In this document: positions 33,322 through 40,714 of the stretch, in pieces | Numbering within the stretch: position 1 is the first letter of the stretch | How the letters are laid out: each line of letters opens with the position of its first letter | DNA from: Limisphaerales bacterium | GTDB taxonomy: Bacteria; Verrucomicrobiota; Verrucomicrobiia; Limisphaerales; JAKEEH01 | Direction: 5' to 3' | NCBI GenBank assembly: GCA_022616725.1 | Contig: JAKEEH010000331.1 | Location: 1 to 54,175, forward strand | DNA: 54,175 nt | The notes under the pieces: generated by a model | Seen by the model: only the letters and a program-made list of their open reading frames with translations | Told to the model about the DNA's origin: nothing | Database searches by the model: none | Translations under genes and position numbers: made by a program

Positions 33322-33338
33322 GCCGCATAAAAAGCGGC
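33322..33338 (+). terminator. Small hairpin just after the second binding-protein gene
   Basis: GCCGC-ATAAAAA-GCGGC directly follows the stop codon, forming a five-base-pair stem followed by a moderately T-rich stretch (ACTCTCTTTACT). It is a weak terminator candidate. Confidence 0.3.
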
Positions 33339-33362
33339 ACTCTCTTTACTGCTGTTGATTTC

Positions 33363-33515
33363 TTACCGGTTAATCAGCCGAAACAAACGCGTTCCAGTCG
33401 CCGGAGTATTGTGGCGTGCAGACACATTGCCTTTTAGCGCCATCTTTTGGAGTTGATACCCGCATTGCTTCGCCAGCTTTGTCCAATCGGTGATCTGATC
33501 CAGACGACTGCCCAT
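33363..33515 (-). pseudogene. Possible remnant of an AraC-type helix-turn-helix regulator
   Basis: The 50-codon frame begins MGSRLDQITDWTKLAKQCGY and continues QLQKMALKGNVSARH, which resembles the first helix-turn-helix of short AraC-family regulators common in Verrucomicrobia. After SARH the similarity is lost and the frame stops (RLFRLINR). The remainder of 33339-33925 holds no gene that I can support, only a decayed TTGAATCG repeat near 33823-33868. The assignment rests on a short match and is tentative. Confidence 0.28.
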
Positions 33516-33822
33516 ACAATGATCCGTTCCTTCAAAATTATTTGCACGGCCTGACTATTTTCCTGTCTCGTTCCAAAACATTCCGCCTCCCTTGTCCCGC
33601 TTGTTTTGGAAACCCACGACTTCAAAGCAGCGCTCGTGCCATATCGGCGCAGTCACATTGGCCGATGTGAAAACTTCATTCGCTCATTAAAGGGAAGGTG
33701 TGCAAGGTGTGCCCTCTCTTGTTGCGGATTTGAGGCGATTCGGTAAAACTGCCGCAACGTGATTCCAATTGGCAAACGCGAAGCCCGAAGGATTCAGCGC
33801 GGAGACGCGGAGGCGAAGCCAG

Positions 33823-33868
33823 ATCGTTGAATCAGTCAAGAGTGATTGGTTGAAGGGTTGAATTTAAT
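33823..33868. repeat. Degenerate octanucleotide repeat locus
   Basis: ATCGTTGAATCAGTCAAGAG followed by GGTTGAAGGGTTGAA is a decayed version of the TTGAATCG/TTGAAGGG array found elsewhere in the window. It ends about 60 bp before the Cys-rich hypothetical gene. Confidence 0.5.
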
Positions 33869-33925
33869 CATTGGTCAGCACGCAGGGATTTGACCTTTCC
33901 CGCATTTTTGCTCCATTGTTGCGCC

Positions 33926-34534
33926 ATGGCAGGCAGTTCCGAGTCGCCCCTGGATCGATTGTGGAATGAATACAGCGTGGTTTACCGCGACTGGGACGAC
34001 CTGACGTTGGGGCGATGGATGGCTCAAACGCTCGGCCAGCTCCGGGGGCGGGTCTGGCGGCTGTCGCATCCCCTCCTGGGCGCTTACAGGCTGACCGCCC
34101 AACTCGCCCACGAACGCGATGTCTGGTGCAAGCGCGTCGCCACTGCGCCGCCAGCCTACGTTGCATCCGCCTGCTGCCGGGCGCCGTTGCTGCCGCTGTT
34201 TACGCGCGACATTTTGGAAACCGGCCTGGTGTGCCAGCACTGTGGGGACACCTGCATCCCCTTCGAAGATATGCCAACGGAATTGCAGGCGCCGGCGCGG
34301 GCCTGGGGGGAGAAATACGCTCCTGTTCACGCCGTCGCCCATTGGGATGACGCGCAGCGCAAACGCTCTGGCGACTACGACAAGGCGTTCGAGAATGCCG
34401 CCAAACGCGCGGAGAAACTCCTGGCCGAGGCCGGGGCCAAACTCCTGCCTCCGTTCCTCGATCATTACCCCGCGATCATCTGGGAAGACCAGGATGAATG
34501 CCTCGAGGTGCGCCCCGAGGATATCGAGATCTAA
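33926..34534 (+). CDS. Conserved Cys-rich protein of unknown function
   Basis: I do not recognise the family. The 202-residue soluble protein starts at ATG 33926 (MAGSSESPLDRLWNEYS) and has no signal peptide. A likely zinc site is formed by Cys-Cys at 83-84 and CQHCGDTC at 103-110, spaced like a treble-clef or ribbon finger. The C-terminal part is charged and helical (DKAFENAAKRAEKLLAEAG) and ends IIWEDQDECLEVRPEDIE. A zinc-binding, possibly nucleic-acid-related, role is conceivable but unsupported. The AsmA-like gene follows 46 bp later on the same strand. Confidence 0.7.
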   Translation: MAGSSESPLDRLWNEYSVVYRDWDDLTLGRWMAQTLGQLRGRVWRLSHPLLGAYRLTAQLAHERDVWCKRVATAPPAYVASACCRAPLLPLFTRDILETGLVCQHCGDTCIPFEDMPTELQAPARAWGEKYAPVHAVAHWDDAQRKRSGDYDKAFENAAKRAEKLLAEAGAKLLPPFLDHYPAIIWEDQDECLEVRPEDIEI

Positions 34535-34580
34535 CCCTGCTCGTATCCAGTGTCACTCTCACAACTCTGTCTGCACTAAA

Positions 34581-35285
34581 ATGCCGCGCCTGAAAAAAGT
34601 CCTGTCGTGGCTGGTGGTGCTGGGTCTGGCGCTGATCGTCGCGTGTGTGGTGCTGCTGGCGTTCCGAGACCCGCTGTTGCGCCGATATGTTGCCAATGAA
34701 ATCAGAAACGAGACAGGCGTCGAAGCGAACTTCGGATCGTTCAAAGTTGGCTTGAAGGATGGTTCGCTGCACATCACGGATTTCAAGCTGCAAAACCCGC
34801 CCGGATTTGGGGATGCGCCTTTGTTGCGCATGCCGGAACTCTACGTGCGAGTGGACCGTGAGGCCGTCGCCGAGGGCAAGCTGCGCTTTCACGAAGCGCG
34901 GGTGAATATCGGCGAACTTCAAATTATAAGAAATGCGGCGGGGGAAACCAACATCATGCTTTTGCAGGAACATGCGAAATCCAGGCCGAAGAAGAAGCGG
35001 CGTCGTTTCGACGATGAGGTGAGCTTCGGCGGGATCGGTGAATTGCGTGTGACGCTGGGCAAAGTGCGGTATATCGACATGCAAAACCTGGGCGAGAATC
35101 GCGATTTTCTAATTGACATTAAAGACGAAGCGGTCACGACCATCAAAACTGAGAAGGACCTCGAAACATGGGCCAAAGGGTTGTTCGTGCGCATTGCCGT
35201 GCAACAGCTTCTCAAAGAAACCCAGCAGCGGAAGTTCCCCGACCTGCGCATCGAAGACCAGGTGGAACGAGAGAACGCAAAGTGA
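34581..35285 (+). CDS. AsmA-like membrane-anchored protein
   Basis: The 234-residue protein has one N-terminal transmembrane helix (LSWLVVLGLALIVACVVLLAF). The following segment resembles the N-terminal AsmA/DUF748 repeat: LRRYVANEIRNETGVEANFGSFKVGLKDGSLHITDFKLQN and PELYVRVDREAVAEGKLRFHEARV. Full-length AsmA-type proteins, which bridge inner and outer membranes for lipid transport, are much longer; this is a short Verrucomicrobia form with a basic stretch (KSRPKKKRRRF) in the middle. The larger frame beginning at 34119 is an artefact reading across the previous gene. Confidence 0.75.
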   Translation: MPRLKKVLSWLVVLGLALIVACVVLLAFRDPLLRRYVANEIRNETGVEANFGSFKVGLKDGSLHITDFKLQNPPGFGDAPLLRMPELYVRVDREAVAEGKLRFHEARVNIGELQIIRNAAGETNIMLLQEHAKSRPKKKRRRFDDEVSFGGIGELRVTLGKVRYIDMQNLGENRDFLIDIKDEAVTTIKTEKDLETWAKGLFVRIAVQQLLKETQQRKFPDLRIEDQVERENAK

Positions 35286-35382
35286 TCGGATCGCGATCCA
35301 TCGGAAAGAAATCGGCTGCTTGACTTCACCAAGACAGGGCTTCATTTTTTGAGGTTTGGGATCAATTTAACCGACAGTTTCG

Positions 35383-36753
35383 ATGAAGACTAAACGCAAG
35401 AAGCGTCAGGAGGCGGAATTCAACCGCCGGGATTTTCTTAAGGGCGGTTCGCTGGCTACGATGATGGCCATGCTCGGGGGAGTCGAACTCCGAGCGCAGG
35501 TTCCTGAAGCCAAGCCGGAGGAACAGGAGCCCGGGGCGCTCGTGAAGTGCGGTGTGATCGGTCTTGGTGCGCGGGGACGGGAAATCGTCTCGACGCTGAC
35601 GCGGCTCAAGGAAGCGGAAATCTCGGCTGTTTGCGACAAGTATCCCCCGTTTCTGAAACGCGGCGGGAATCTTGCGCCCAAGGCCAAAGCGGTCGGTGAT
35701 TACCGCCCGATCCTCGACGACAAGGAAATAAAAGCCGTCGTCATCGCCACCCCAACTCATCAGCACAAGGAGATCGTCAAAGACGCGTTCCAGGCGGGCA
35801 AGCATGTGTATTGCGAAGCGCCGCTGGCCCATACGATCGAGGACGCTCGGGCGATTGCGCAGGCGGCGCGGGCCGCGAACCGGCAGGTGTTTCAGGCCGG
35901 GCTCCAGATGCGATCGGATCCGCAACGACATTTCCTGCTGCCCTTCATCCGCGCCGGCGCACTGGGGAACATCGCGATGGCGCGGGCGCAGTGGCACAAG
36001 AAACAAAGTTGGCGCGCGGCGGCGCCGACGCCGGAGCGCGAACGCGAAATGAACTGGCGTTTGCGCAATAGCAGTTCGACCGGAATCATGGGCGAGATCG
36101 GGATTCACCAGCTCGATATGTGCGGCCTTTTCCTCAACACCCGTCCGGTTTCGGTAACTGGCTTCGGATCGCTGATCCACTGGAACGATGGCCGCGACGT
36201 GCCTGATACGGTCCAGACCATCGTTGAATACCCCGGCGGAGTTCGGCTCATTTACCACGCGACGCTGGTGAATTCCTTCGACTCGGATTACGAAATGTAT
36301 TACGGAAGCGATGCGGCAGTGATGTTGCGCGAGAACAAGGCCTGGATGTTCAAGGAGGTCGATTCGCCTTTGCTCGGCTGGGAAGTCTATGCCCGCAAAG
36401 ATACCTTTTACAAGGAGACGGGCATTGCCCTGGTTGCGAACGCGACAAAGCTGGCGGCCCAGGGGGAAAAGCCGGTTGAAGAAGCGCCCTTCACGAACAC
36501 GCCGCTCTACTATGCGCTGGAAGCATTCATCACGAATGTGAATGAAATCAGCACTGCGGTGGAGGACTTCTCAGCCAGTTTTAACATCAATGACAAGCCG
36601 GCGCTGGAGAAGTATCTCGCCGATATTCGCCTGCAACCTCACGCGACCTGGATGGACGGTTACGGCGCAACGGTGGTCGCCATCAAAGCCAACGAGGCGG
36701 TCGTCAAAGGCCAGAAGATCACGTTCCAGAAGGAATGGTTTGAATTGGGCTAG
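35383..36753 (+). CDS. Tat-exported Gfo/Idh/MocA family oxidoreductase
   Basis: The N-terminus carries a twin-arginine signal (FNRRDFLKGGSLATMMAMLGG). The Rossmann fold has CGVIGLGARGREIVSTL. The Gfo/Idh/MocA core follows: AVVIATPTHQHKEIVKDA, AGKHVYCEAPLAHTIEDARAI and GEIGIHQLDMCGLFLN. The usual catalytic-loop EKP is EAP here, a common variant in PVC bacteria. These NAD(P)-dependent enzymes act on sugars or cyclitols; export suggests a tightly bound cofactor used in the periplasm. Length is 456 residues. The substrate is unknown. Confidence 0.9.
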   Translation: MKTKRKKRQEAEFNRRDFLKGGSLATMMAMLGGVELRAQVPEAKPEEQEPGALVKCGVIGLGARGREIVSTLTRLKEAEISAVCDKYPPFLKRGGNLAPKAKAVGDYRPILDDKEIKAVVIATPTHQHKEIVKDAFQAGKHVYCEAPLAHTIEDARAIAQAARAANRQVFQAGLQMRSDPQRHFLLPFIRAGALGNIAMARAQWHKKQSWRAAAPTPEREREMNWRLRNSSSTGIMGEIGIHQLDMCGLFLNTRPVSVTGFGSLIHWNDGRDVPDTVQTIVEYPGGVRLIYHATLVNSFDSDYEMYYGSDAAVMLRENKAWMFKEVDSPLLGWEVYARKDTFYKETGIALVANATKLAAQGEKPVEEAPFTNTPLYYALEAFITNVNEISTAVEDFSASFNINDKPALEKYLADIRLQPHATWMDGYGATVVAIKANEAVVKGQKITFQKEWFELG

Positions 36754-36787
36754 AGCTTTTTCAGTCGAAATCTCAAATAATTAATAG

Positions 36788-37429
36788 ATGCGTTTTTCCA
36801 GAATCACAACATGGATGGCCGCCGCTGTGTTTTGCGGAGCGGTTATGGTCGATGCGGCAGAAACCCTGCGCTTTGAAGGCCGCCCCGGCAGCAAGGTCAA
36901 GATTGATGGCACGTCCACCGTGCATGATTGGACGGTCGAGAGCCAGCTCCTCAGCGGCTTCATGGAATTCGATGCCGGGTTTGCCAAAGACCCAGCCGCA
37001 GCAGCCAAATCGGCCAAAGCCGAAGTTACGATCATGGTGCGCTCGCTCAAAAGCGGCAAAAGCGGGATGGACAAAGTGATGCAGGAAGCTATGAAAATGC
37101 CGCAGCACCCGAAGATTGAATACAAGTTGCTGCAGCTCACACCAAAATCCGGCGGCGCTGAAGGCACCAGCGCTCAGTTCGACGCGACGGGGGCGTTAAC
37201 CGTCGCAGGGGTAACTCGCACAAACACGATGCCGGTGACGATCGAGAAAGTAGGCGAGACTAAAGCGAAGGTCAGCGGCGCGACTAATCTTAAAATGACT
37301 GATTTCGGGATCAAGCCTCCATCGCCGGCCTTCCTGCCAATCAAAACGGGCGATGACGTGAAGATCGCCTTTCAGTGGCAAACAGAACAAGTTGCCGCTG
37401 CCGCCGCAAAAACGGCCGAGACGAAATAG
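36788..37429 (+). CDS. YceI family periplasmic protein
   Basis: The 213-residue protein has a signal peptide (ITTWMAAAVFCGAVMVDAAE). The YceI lipocalin-like fold is indicated by KVKIDGTSTVHDWTVESQLL, MVRSLKSGKSGMDKVMQEAM, HPKIEYKLLQL and the C-terminal LKMTDFGIKPPSPAF with DDVKIAFQW. YceI proteins bind polyisoprenoids or other hydrophobic molecules in the periplasm and some are stress-induced. The gene converges with the PepSY gene across about 65 bp. Confidence 0.9.
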   Translation: MRFSRITTWMAAAVFCGAVMVDAAETLRFEGRPGSKVKIDGTSTVHDWTVESQLLSGFMEFDAGFAKDPAAAAKSAKAEVTIMVRSLKSGKSGMDKVMQEAMKMPQHPKIEYKLLQLTPKSGGAEGTSAQFDATGALTVAGVTRTNTMPVTIEKVGETKAKVSGATNLKMTDFGIKPPSPAFLPIKTGDDVKIAFQWQTEQVAAAAAKTAETK

Positions 37430-37495
37430 GGAACCAGTGACCCCTGGAAAGTGCGTCAGTCGGTGGATCGAGGACCTCGGTCTTATTGCAGTTCT

Positions 37496-37822
37496 CTAGT
37501 CGTCATCATCCCCCTTGTCATCGTCTTCGTCATCCTCGTCCTCGACGCTGAGGAGCTTGCCGTCCTCGGCAACTTCGATCTCAATGGTTTTGCCGTCGGA
37601 TTTTTTGACCTCGGCTTCGTAAACGACAGTCCCGTCCTTCTTCGTTTCCTTTTCGATCTCAAGGATCTTTCCGCCGTTGGCATTTTCCTTGATGGTTTTC
37701 TGAACGGCGGCGGGACAGTCCGAGAGCTTGACCTTTTCTTCCCTGGCCAACGCAGACAATGGCTGAGCCAGCATTATCGCCGCGGCAATGAATCCTGCTT
37801 TAACACAAGCGAATGTTTTCAT
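37496..37822 (-). CDS. Exported PepSY-like protein with acidic tail
   Basis: The 108-residue secreted protein has a signal peptide (FIAAAIMLAQPLSALA) and a single PepSY-like domain (LSDCPAAVQKTIKENANGGKILEIEKETKKDGTVVYEAEV). It ends in a run of Asp and Glu (SVEDEDDEDDDKGDDDD). PepSY domains are found in peptidase inhibitors and sensor proteins. The acidic tail could bind divalent cations. It is next to an ECF sigma factor gene on the same strand, 62 bp away, and may be cotranscribed with or controlled by it. Confidence 0.8.
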   Translation of the reverse strand: MKTFACVKAGFIAAAIMLAQPLSALAREEKVKLSDCPAAVQKTIKENANGGKILEIEKETKKDGTVVYEAEVKKSDGKTIEIEVAEDGKLLSVEDEDDEDDDKGDDDD

Positions 37823-37884
37823 GATTCCCTCCGCACATTAGCGTACGATGCAAAAGGATACACCGCAGCGGAGCGACTGGCAAC

Positions 37885-38529
37885 TTACAGCAGCTTGCGC
37901 TCCAAGTCTTTAAGTTCTTTCTTGACAATAGAAATTTCTTTCTTGACAATTGCTCCAACCCGATGCCGCGCCAAATACACTTGCCCGATATTGACGTTGA
38001 GGTTTTCCGCCACCTTTTGCAGCGGCCAGCGCTTGATCGTACACAAATCAAAAATCTGGTAGTGTTTCGCTTGGACCTTGCGCTTGACCCGTGACAGGGC
38101 CAGGTCCATCAGATGCTTTTCCCATTCCTCATCCCAAAGGCGTTCCAGGCGCGAATCGGGATCGGGAATATTCTCCAGGAAACTGGTTGAAGTGGTCAAC
38201 GGCTCGCCGCGGATGGCGGAGGCCTCCCGCTGACGCTTGCGAAGTTGATCCTTGATGCGCCAATGCGTCTGCTTCATCAGCCAGCCCTTGAATGAGCCGA
38301 TGGCGGGATCATAATTGAACTGGGGCATCTTTTTCGAGACGGCGATGACAGTTTCCTGCACGACCTCCTGCGCTTCCACCTCGGTGAGGCCCGACTTTAT
38401 GGCGACGCCGTAAATCAGCTTCCAATAGCGGTCGAAAAACTCCTTCCAGCTATCCTGATCATCCAAGTCCTTCAGGCGATTGAGGAGGCTGTGGCGGGTT
38501 GGAATCAGGTCGTCCCCGGGACTGGACAT
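37885..38529 (-). CDS. ECF-family RNA polymerase sigma factor
   Basis: The 214-residue protein from ATG 38529 has sigma region 2 (SWKEFFDRYWKLIYGVAIKSGLTEVEAQEVVQETVIAVSKKM, FKGWLMKQTHWRIKDQLRKR) and region 4 (AKHYQIFDLCTIKRWPLQKVAENLNVNIGQVYLARHRV). This is an ECF group typical of Verrucomicrobia and Planctomycetes, with a basic C-terminal tail. No kinase or anti-sigma gene adjoins. The downstream PepSY protein is a candidate target or partner. Confidence 0.9.
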   Translation of the reverse strand: MSSPGDDLIPTRHSLLNRLKDLDDQDSWKEFFDRYWKLIYGVAIKSGLTEVEAQEVVQETVIAVSKKMPQFNYDPAIGSFKGWLMKQTHWRIKDQLRKRQREASAIRGEPLTTSTSFLENIPDPDSRLERLWDEEWEKHLMDLALSRVKRKVQAKHYQIFDLCTIKRWPLQKVAENLNVNIGQVYLARHRVGAIVKKEISIVKKELKDLERKLL

Positions 38530-38594
38530 AAAGCGCGCATTCTGTTTCTGATAAATACGGGGTTCCGCGCGCAGTTCTTTCACAAAAGATGACT

Positions 38595-39248
38595 TTACTT
38601 TTGGGTTCGCTGAATCGAGAAGCGGGACAGCCGCGCCCATCGCTCGACGTGAGGCGGCCCCTGGTAGAATTGCAGGCTGATCATCGCCGGGGCTCCGGGG
38701 AGAGCGGGCAGGGAGCAGTCGCCGGCCGGAACCCACTTTTCGGCGCCGTGGGGCCGATAATGGCCCACAATGCGATTTGTCGTCACGACGAGCCTTAAAT
38801 CCACTTTGTCGGCCCGAATGCCGTTGATCGAGATGGTCCTGGCCTTGTCGCCTTCCTCCCGGCCCATGACGACGGACAACTGCCCGTCCACCAACTCCTG
38901 ACCAATCTTAACCATGTGGCTGTCGGCGTAATACCAGACCAGGTCTGCTTGTTCGTATTGCTCGGTCGGGCGGTTTTCCACCGTGGCAACGATCTCCAGG
39001 GTTCCATGATTGAATGCGGGGGCAGGGCGCACCAAAACATTTTTGGCGTCGTTGGCCGGCCCCCACATATTTCCGGGCAGAAGACGCACTTCCAATGTCC
39101 CGTTCGTCAGACGCCATCCGGAGCGGTCCTCGCGAATCCACCTCCACGAAGGATCGAGCGGCTTCGAGAAGTCGGCGCGAAACACCTCGCTCGCCTGCCC
39201 GAAAGGCGCCAAAAGGAGCACGGCAAAAGCCCCGATCCAACGGTTCAT
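38595..39248 (-). CDS. Exported concanavalin-A-like (DUF1349/beta-xylosidase C-terminal-like) protein
   Basis: The 217-residue protein has a signal peptide (WIGAFAVLLLAPFGQASE). The sequence FSKPLDPSWRWIREDRSGW, LEVRLLPGNMWGPANDAKNV, YEQADLVWYYADSHMVKIGQE and a late ISLQFYQGPP are consistent with the jelly-roll domain used in DUF1349 and GH43 C-terminal modules. No catalytic residues are evident. It may bind sugars. Confidence 0.7.
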   Translation of the reverse strand: MNRWIGAFAVLLLAPFGQASEVFRADFSKPLDPSWRWIREDRSGWRLTNGTLEVRLLPGNMWGPANDAKNVLVRPAPAFNHGTLEIVATVENRPTEQYEQADLVWYYADSHMVKIGQELVDGQLSVVMGREEGDKARTISINGIRADKVDLRLVVTTNRIVGHYRPHGAEKWVPAGDCSLPALPGAPAMISLQFYQGPPHVERWARLSRFSIQRTQK

Positions 39249-39346
39249 AAGTCGAGCTTGCTTCTTACGACCAGTCGTTGAAAGTCCAAATTCGACCTAT
39301 CCTATCCTCATAACCCTCGTTTTGCACAGGTGTAGCCCCGTTCTCA

Positions 39347-39445
39347 AAAGCGCCAGAGGACAGGCGCCCACGACGCAAGCGCGCATCAGCGAGAGCCGTT
39401 GAGAATTCCGCCAGGTTTTGGAGTGCGGCTGTCCTCTGGCGCTTT
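39347..39445. repeat. Divergent copy of the 100-bp palindromic element
   Basis: The left arm AAAGCGCCAGAGGACAGG (39347-39364) and the inverted right arm ending CTGTCCTCTGGCGCTTT (39429-39445) flank a centre different from the 31406 copy. It lies in the 202-bp gap before the DUF3616 stop codon, so it may shape the 3' end of that mRNA. Confidence 0.85.
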
Positions 39446-39450
39446 GGGAA

Positions 39451-40701
39451 TCAGTAGCGACTGGGATAGCGGATACGATAGAGGCGGCGGCTGTTGGGGG
39501 GCAGATTGTAGTTGGTCCAGTAAGTTTGGCCGGCCGGTGGAATAACCACGGTTGAGATGTAGCCCCATGGGGCACCGATCTCGGCAGCCTCAACATCGTA
39601 ACTTCCGCCCGGACGCCCTACGATGAGAAAGCGGAACGAACTCTGGGCCATGAGCGTGCCGCGCAATTCCGGTATCGCCGGACCGAGCGTCACGAACTGG
39701 CTCTTGAAATCACCGCCGCCTTCGCTGATGAGCTGCACCTGGGCGCCAGTGGCGATCGGTTGCTCGACGATCAAGCCTTCGGGCTGGTTGACCGTGAAGC
39801 TTGCCTGCCGTTCGTAGGCTGGCGGGCCAGCCGCGCCGCTCCAGGTGTAAAGGCGGAACGTGCCACTGTTGGTGGTAGTTCCCGCGACGATAACGACCCC
39901 GTTGGAAGAGCTGTCAAGACTGCGAAAGCCGCGGCGGTCAAGAAACATTTCAATGGGCTGGTCAAAACGGGCGGGGCCAGGCGCCGGGTTGCCGAGCACG
40001 AGCTGGGGCAGATTCAGCAGCGGAACGATCAGGGCGTTTGTGCGGCCGCTGGAGGGAGTCAGAGGCGAGCGAAAACCGATATACGCCACGGCGCCAGTCG
40101 GCGCCATGCAGAGCGCTTCGATATTGAAGCCGTCGCGCGCGGCCGTTTCCGGCGGTACGCCTTCGGCGGCACTGGCGGCAAGTTGGAGAAAGCGCGCGCC
40201 CAATCTGTGCCCGTTGGTATTATCCCAGGCGATCAGGTCACGGCGCAGGTTATCGTATCGACCGACGTAGCTGAGCGTGGCGCCTGCGCCCGTGCCGGCA
40301 ATGTCAGTGGCAAAAAGTCGTTGGCGGTTCGGACGCAGTTCGCCGGGTGGATCGCATCCACCGCAGTTGCCGTGACTGCCCAACCAATAGATTCGGTTGC
40401 CGATGCGAACGGACGCTTCGATATCGACTTCGCGAATCGTTCCGGAGGGCGAGAGGTCGGTCAGGCCAAGGTTCGGGGTGAAATCCTTTTGATAGATTGG
40501 GGGCCCATCGACCCGGCGGTCATAGATGCGCAGGATTTGGTCTTCGTCATCGCCCACGACCATGTAGTTGGCATCGATGGCGACGGCGGTTGAAGCATTC
40601 GCGGACAGGGTGTGAGTGGCCGCGTCTGTGTCCAGCGTCACAACGAAGGCCAGCGTGACGGCTAAAAGTTCGGGTTGAACTTTAGACCACGGCGTTGGCA
40701 T
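39451..40701 (-). CDS. Exported DUF3616-like beta-propeller protein
   Basis: The 416-residue protein has a probable signal segment (LLAVTLAFVVTLDTDAATH). It matches the DUF3616 layout: VAIDANYMVVGDDEDQILRIY, REVDIEASVRIGNRIYWLGSHGN, FNIEALCMAPTGAVAYIGFRSPL, IEMFLDRRGFRSLD and a C-terminal beta segment (PAGQTYWTNYNLPPNSRRLYRIRY) common to Verrucomicrobia extracellular proteins. The propeller is probably lectin- or esterase-like; activity is unknown. It lies 13 bp downstream of the giant SBBP gene on the same strand, probably as one transcript. Confidence 0.75.
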   Translation of the reverse strand: MPTPWSKVQPELLAVTLAFVVTLDTDAATHTLSANASTAVAIDANYMVVGDDEDQILRIYDRRVDGPPIYQKDFTPNLGLTDLSPSGTIREVDIEASVRIGNRIYWLGSHGNCGGCDPPGELRPNRQRLFATDIAGTGAGATLSYVGRYDNLRRDLIAWDNTNGHRLGARFLQLAASAAEGVPPETAARDGFNIEALCMAPTGAVAYIGFRSPLTPSSGRTNALIVPLLNLPQLVLGNPAPGPARFDQPIEMFLDRRGFRSLDSSSNGVVIVAGTTTNSGTFRLYTWSGAAGPPAYERQASFTVNQPEGLIVEQPIATGAQVQLISEGGGDFKSQFVTLGPAIPELRGTLMAQSSFRFLIVGRPGGSYDVEAAEIGAPWGYISTVVIPPAGQTYWTNYNLPPNSRRLYRIRYPSRY

Positions 40702-40714
40702 AGGTCTGGTTGAT

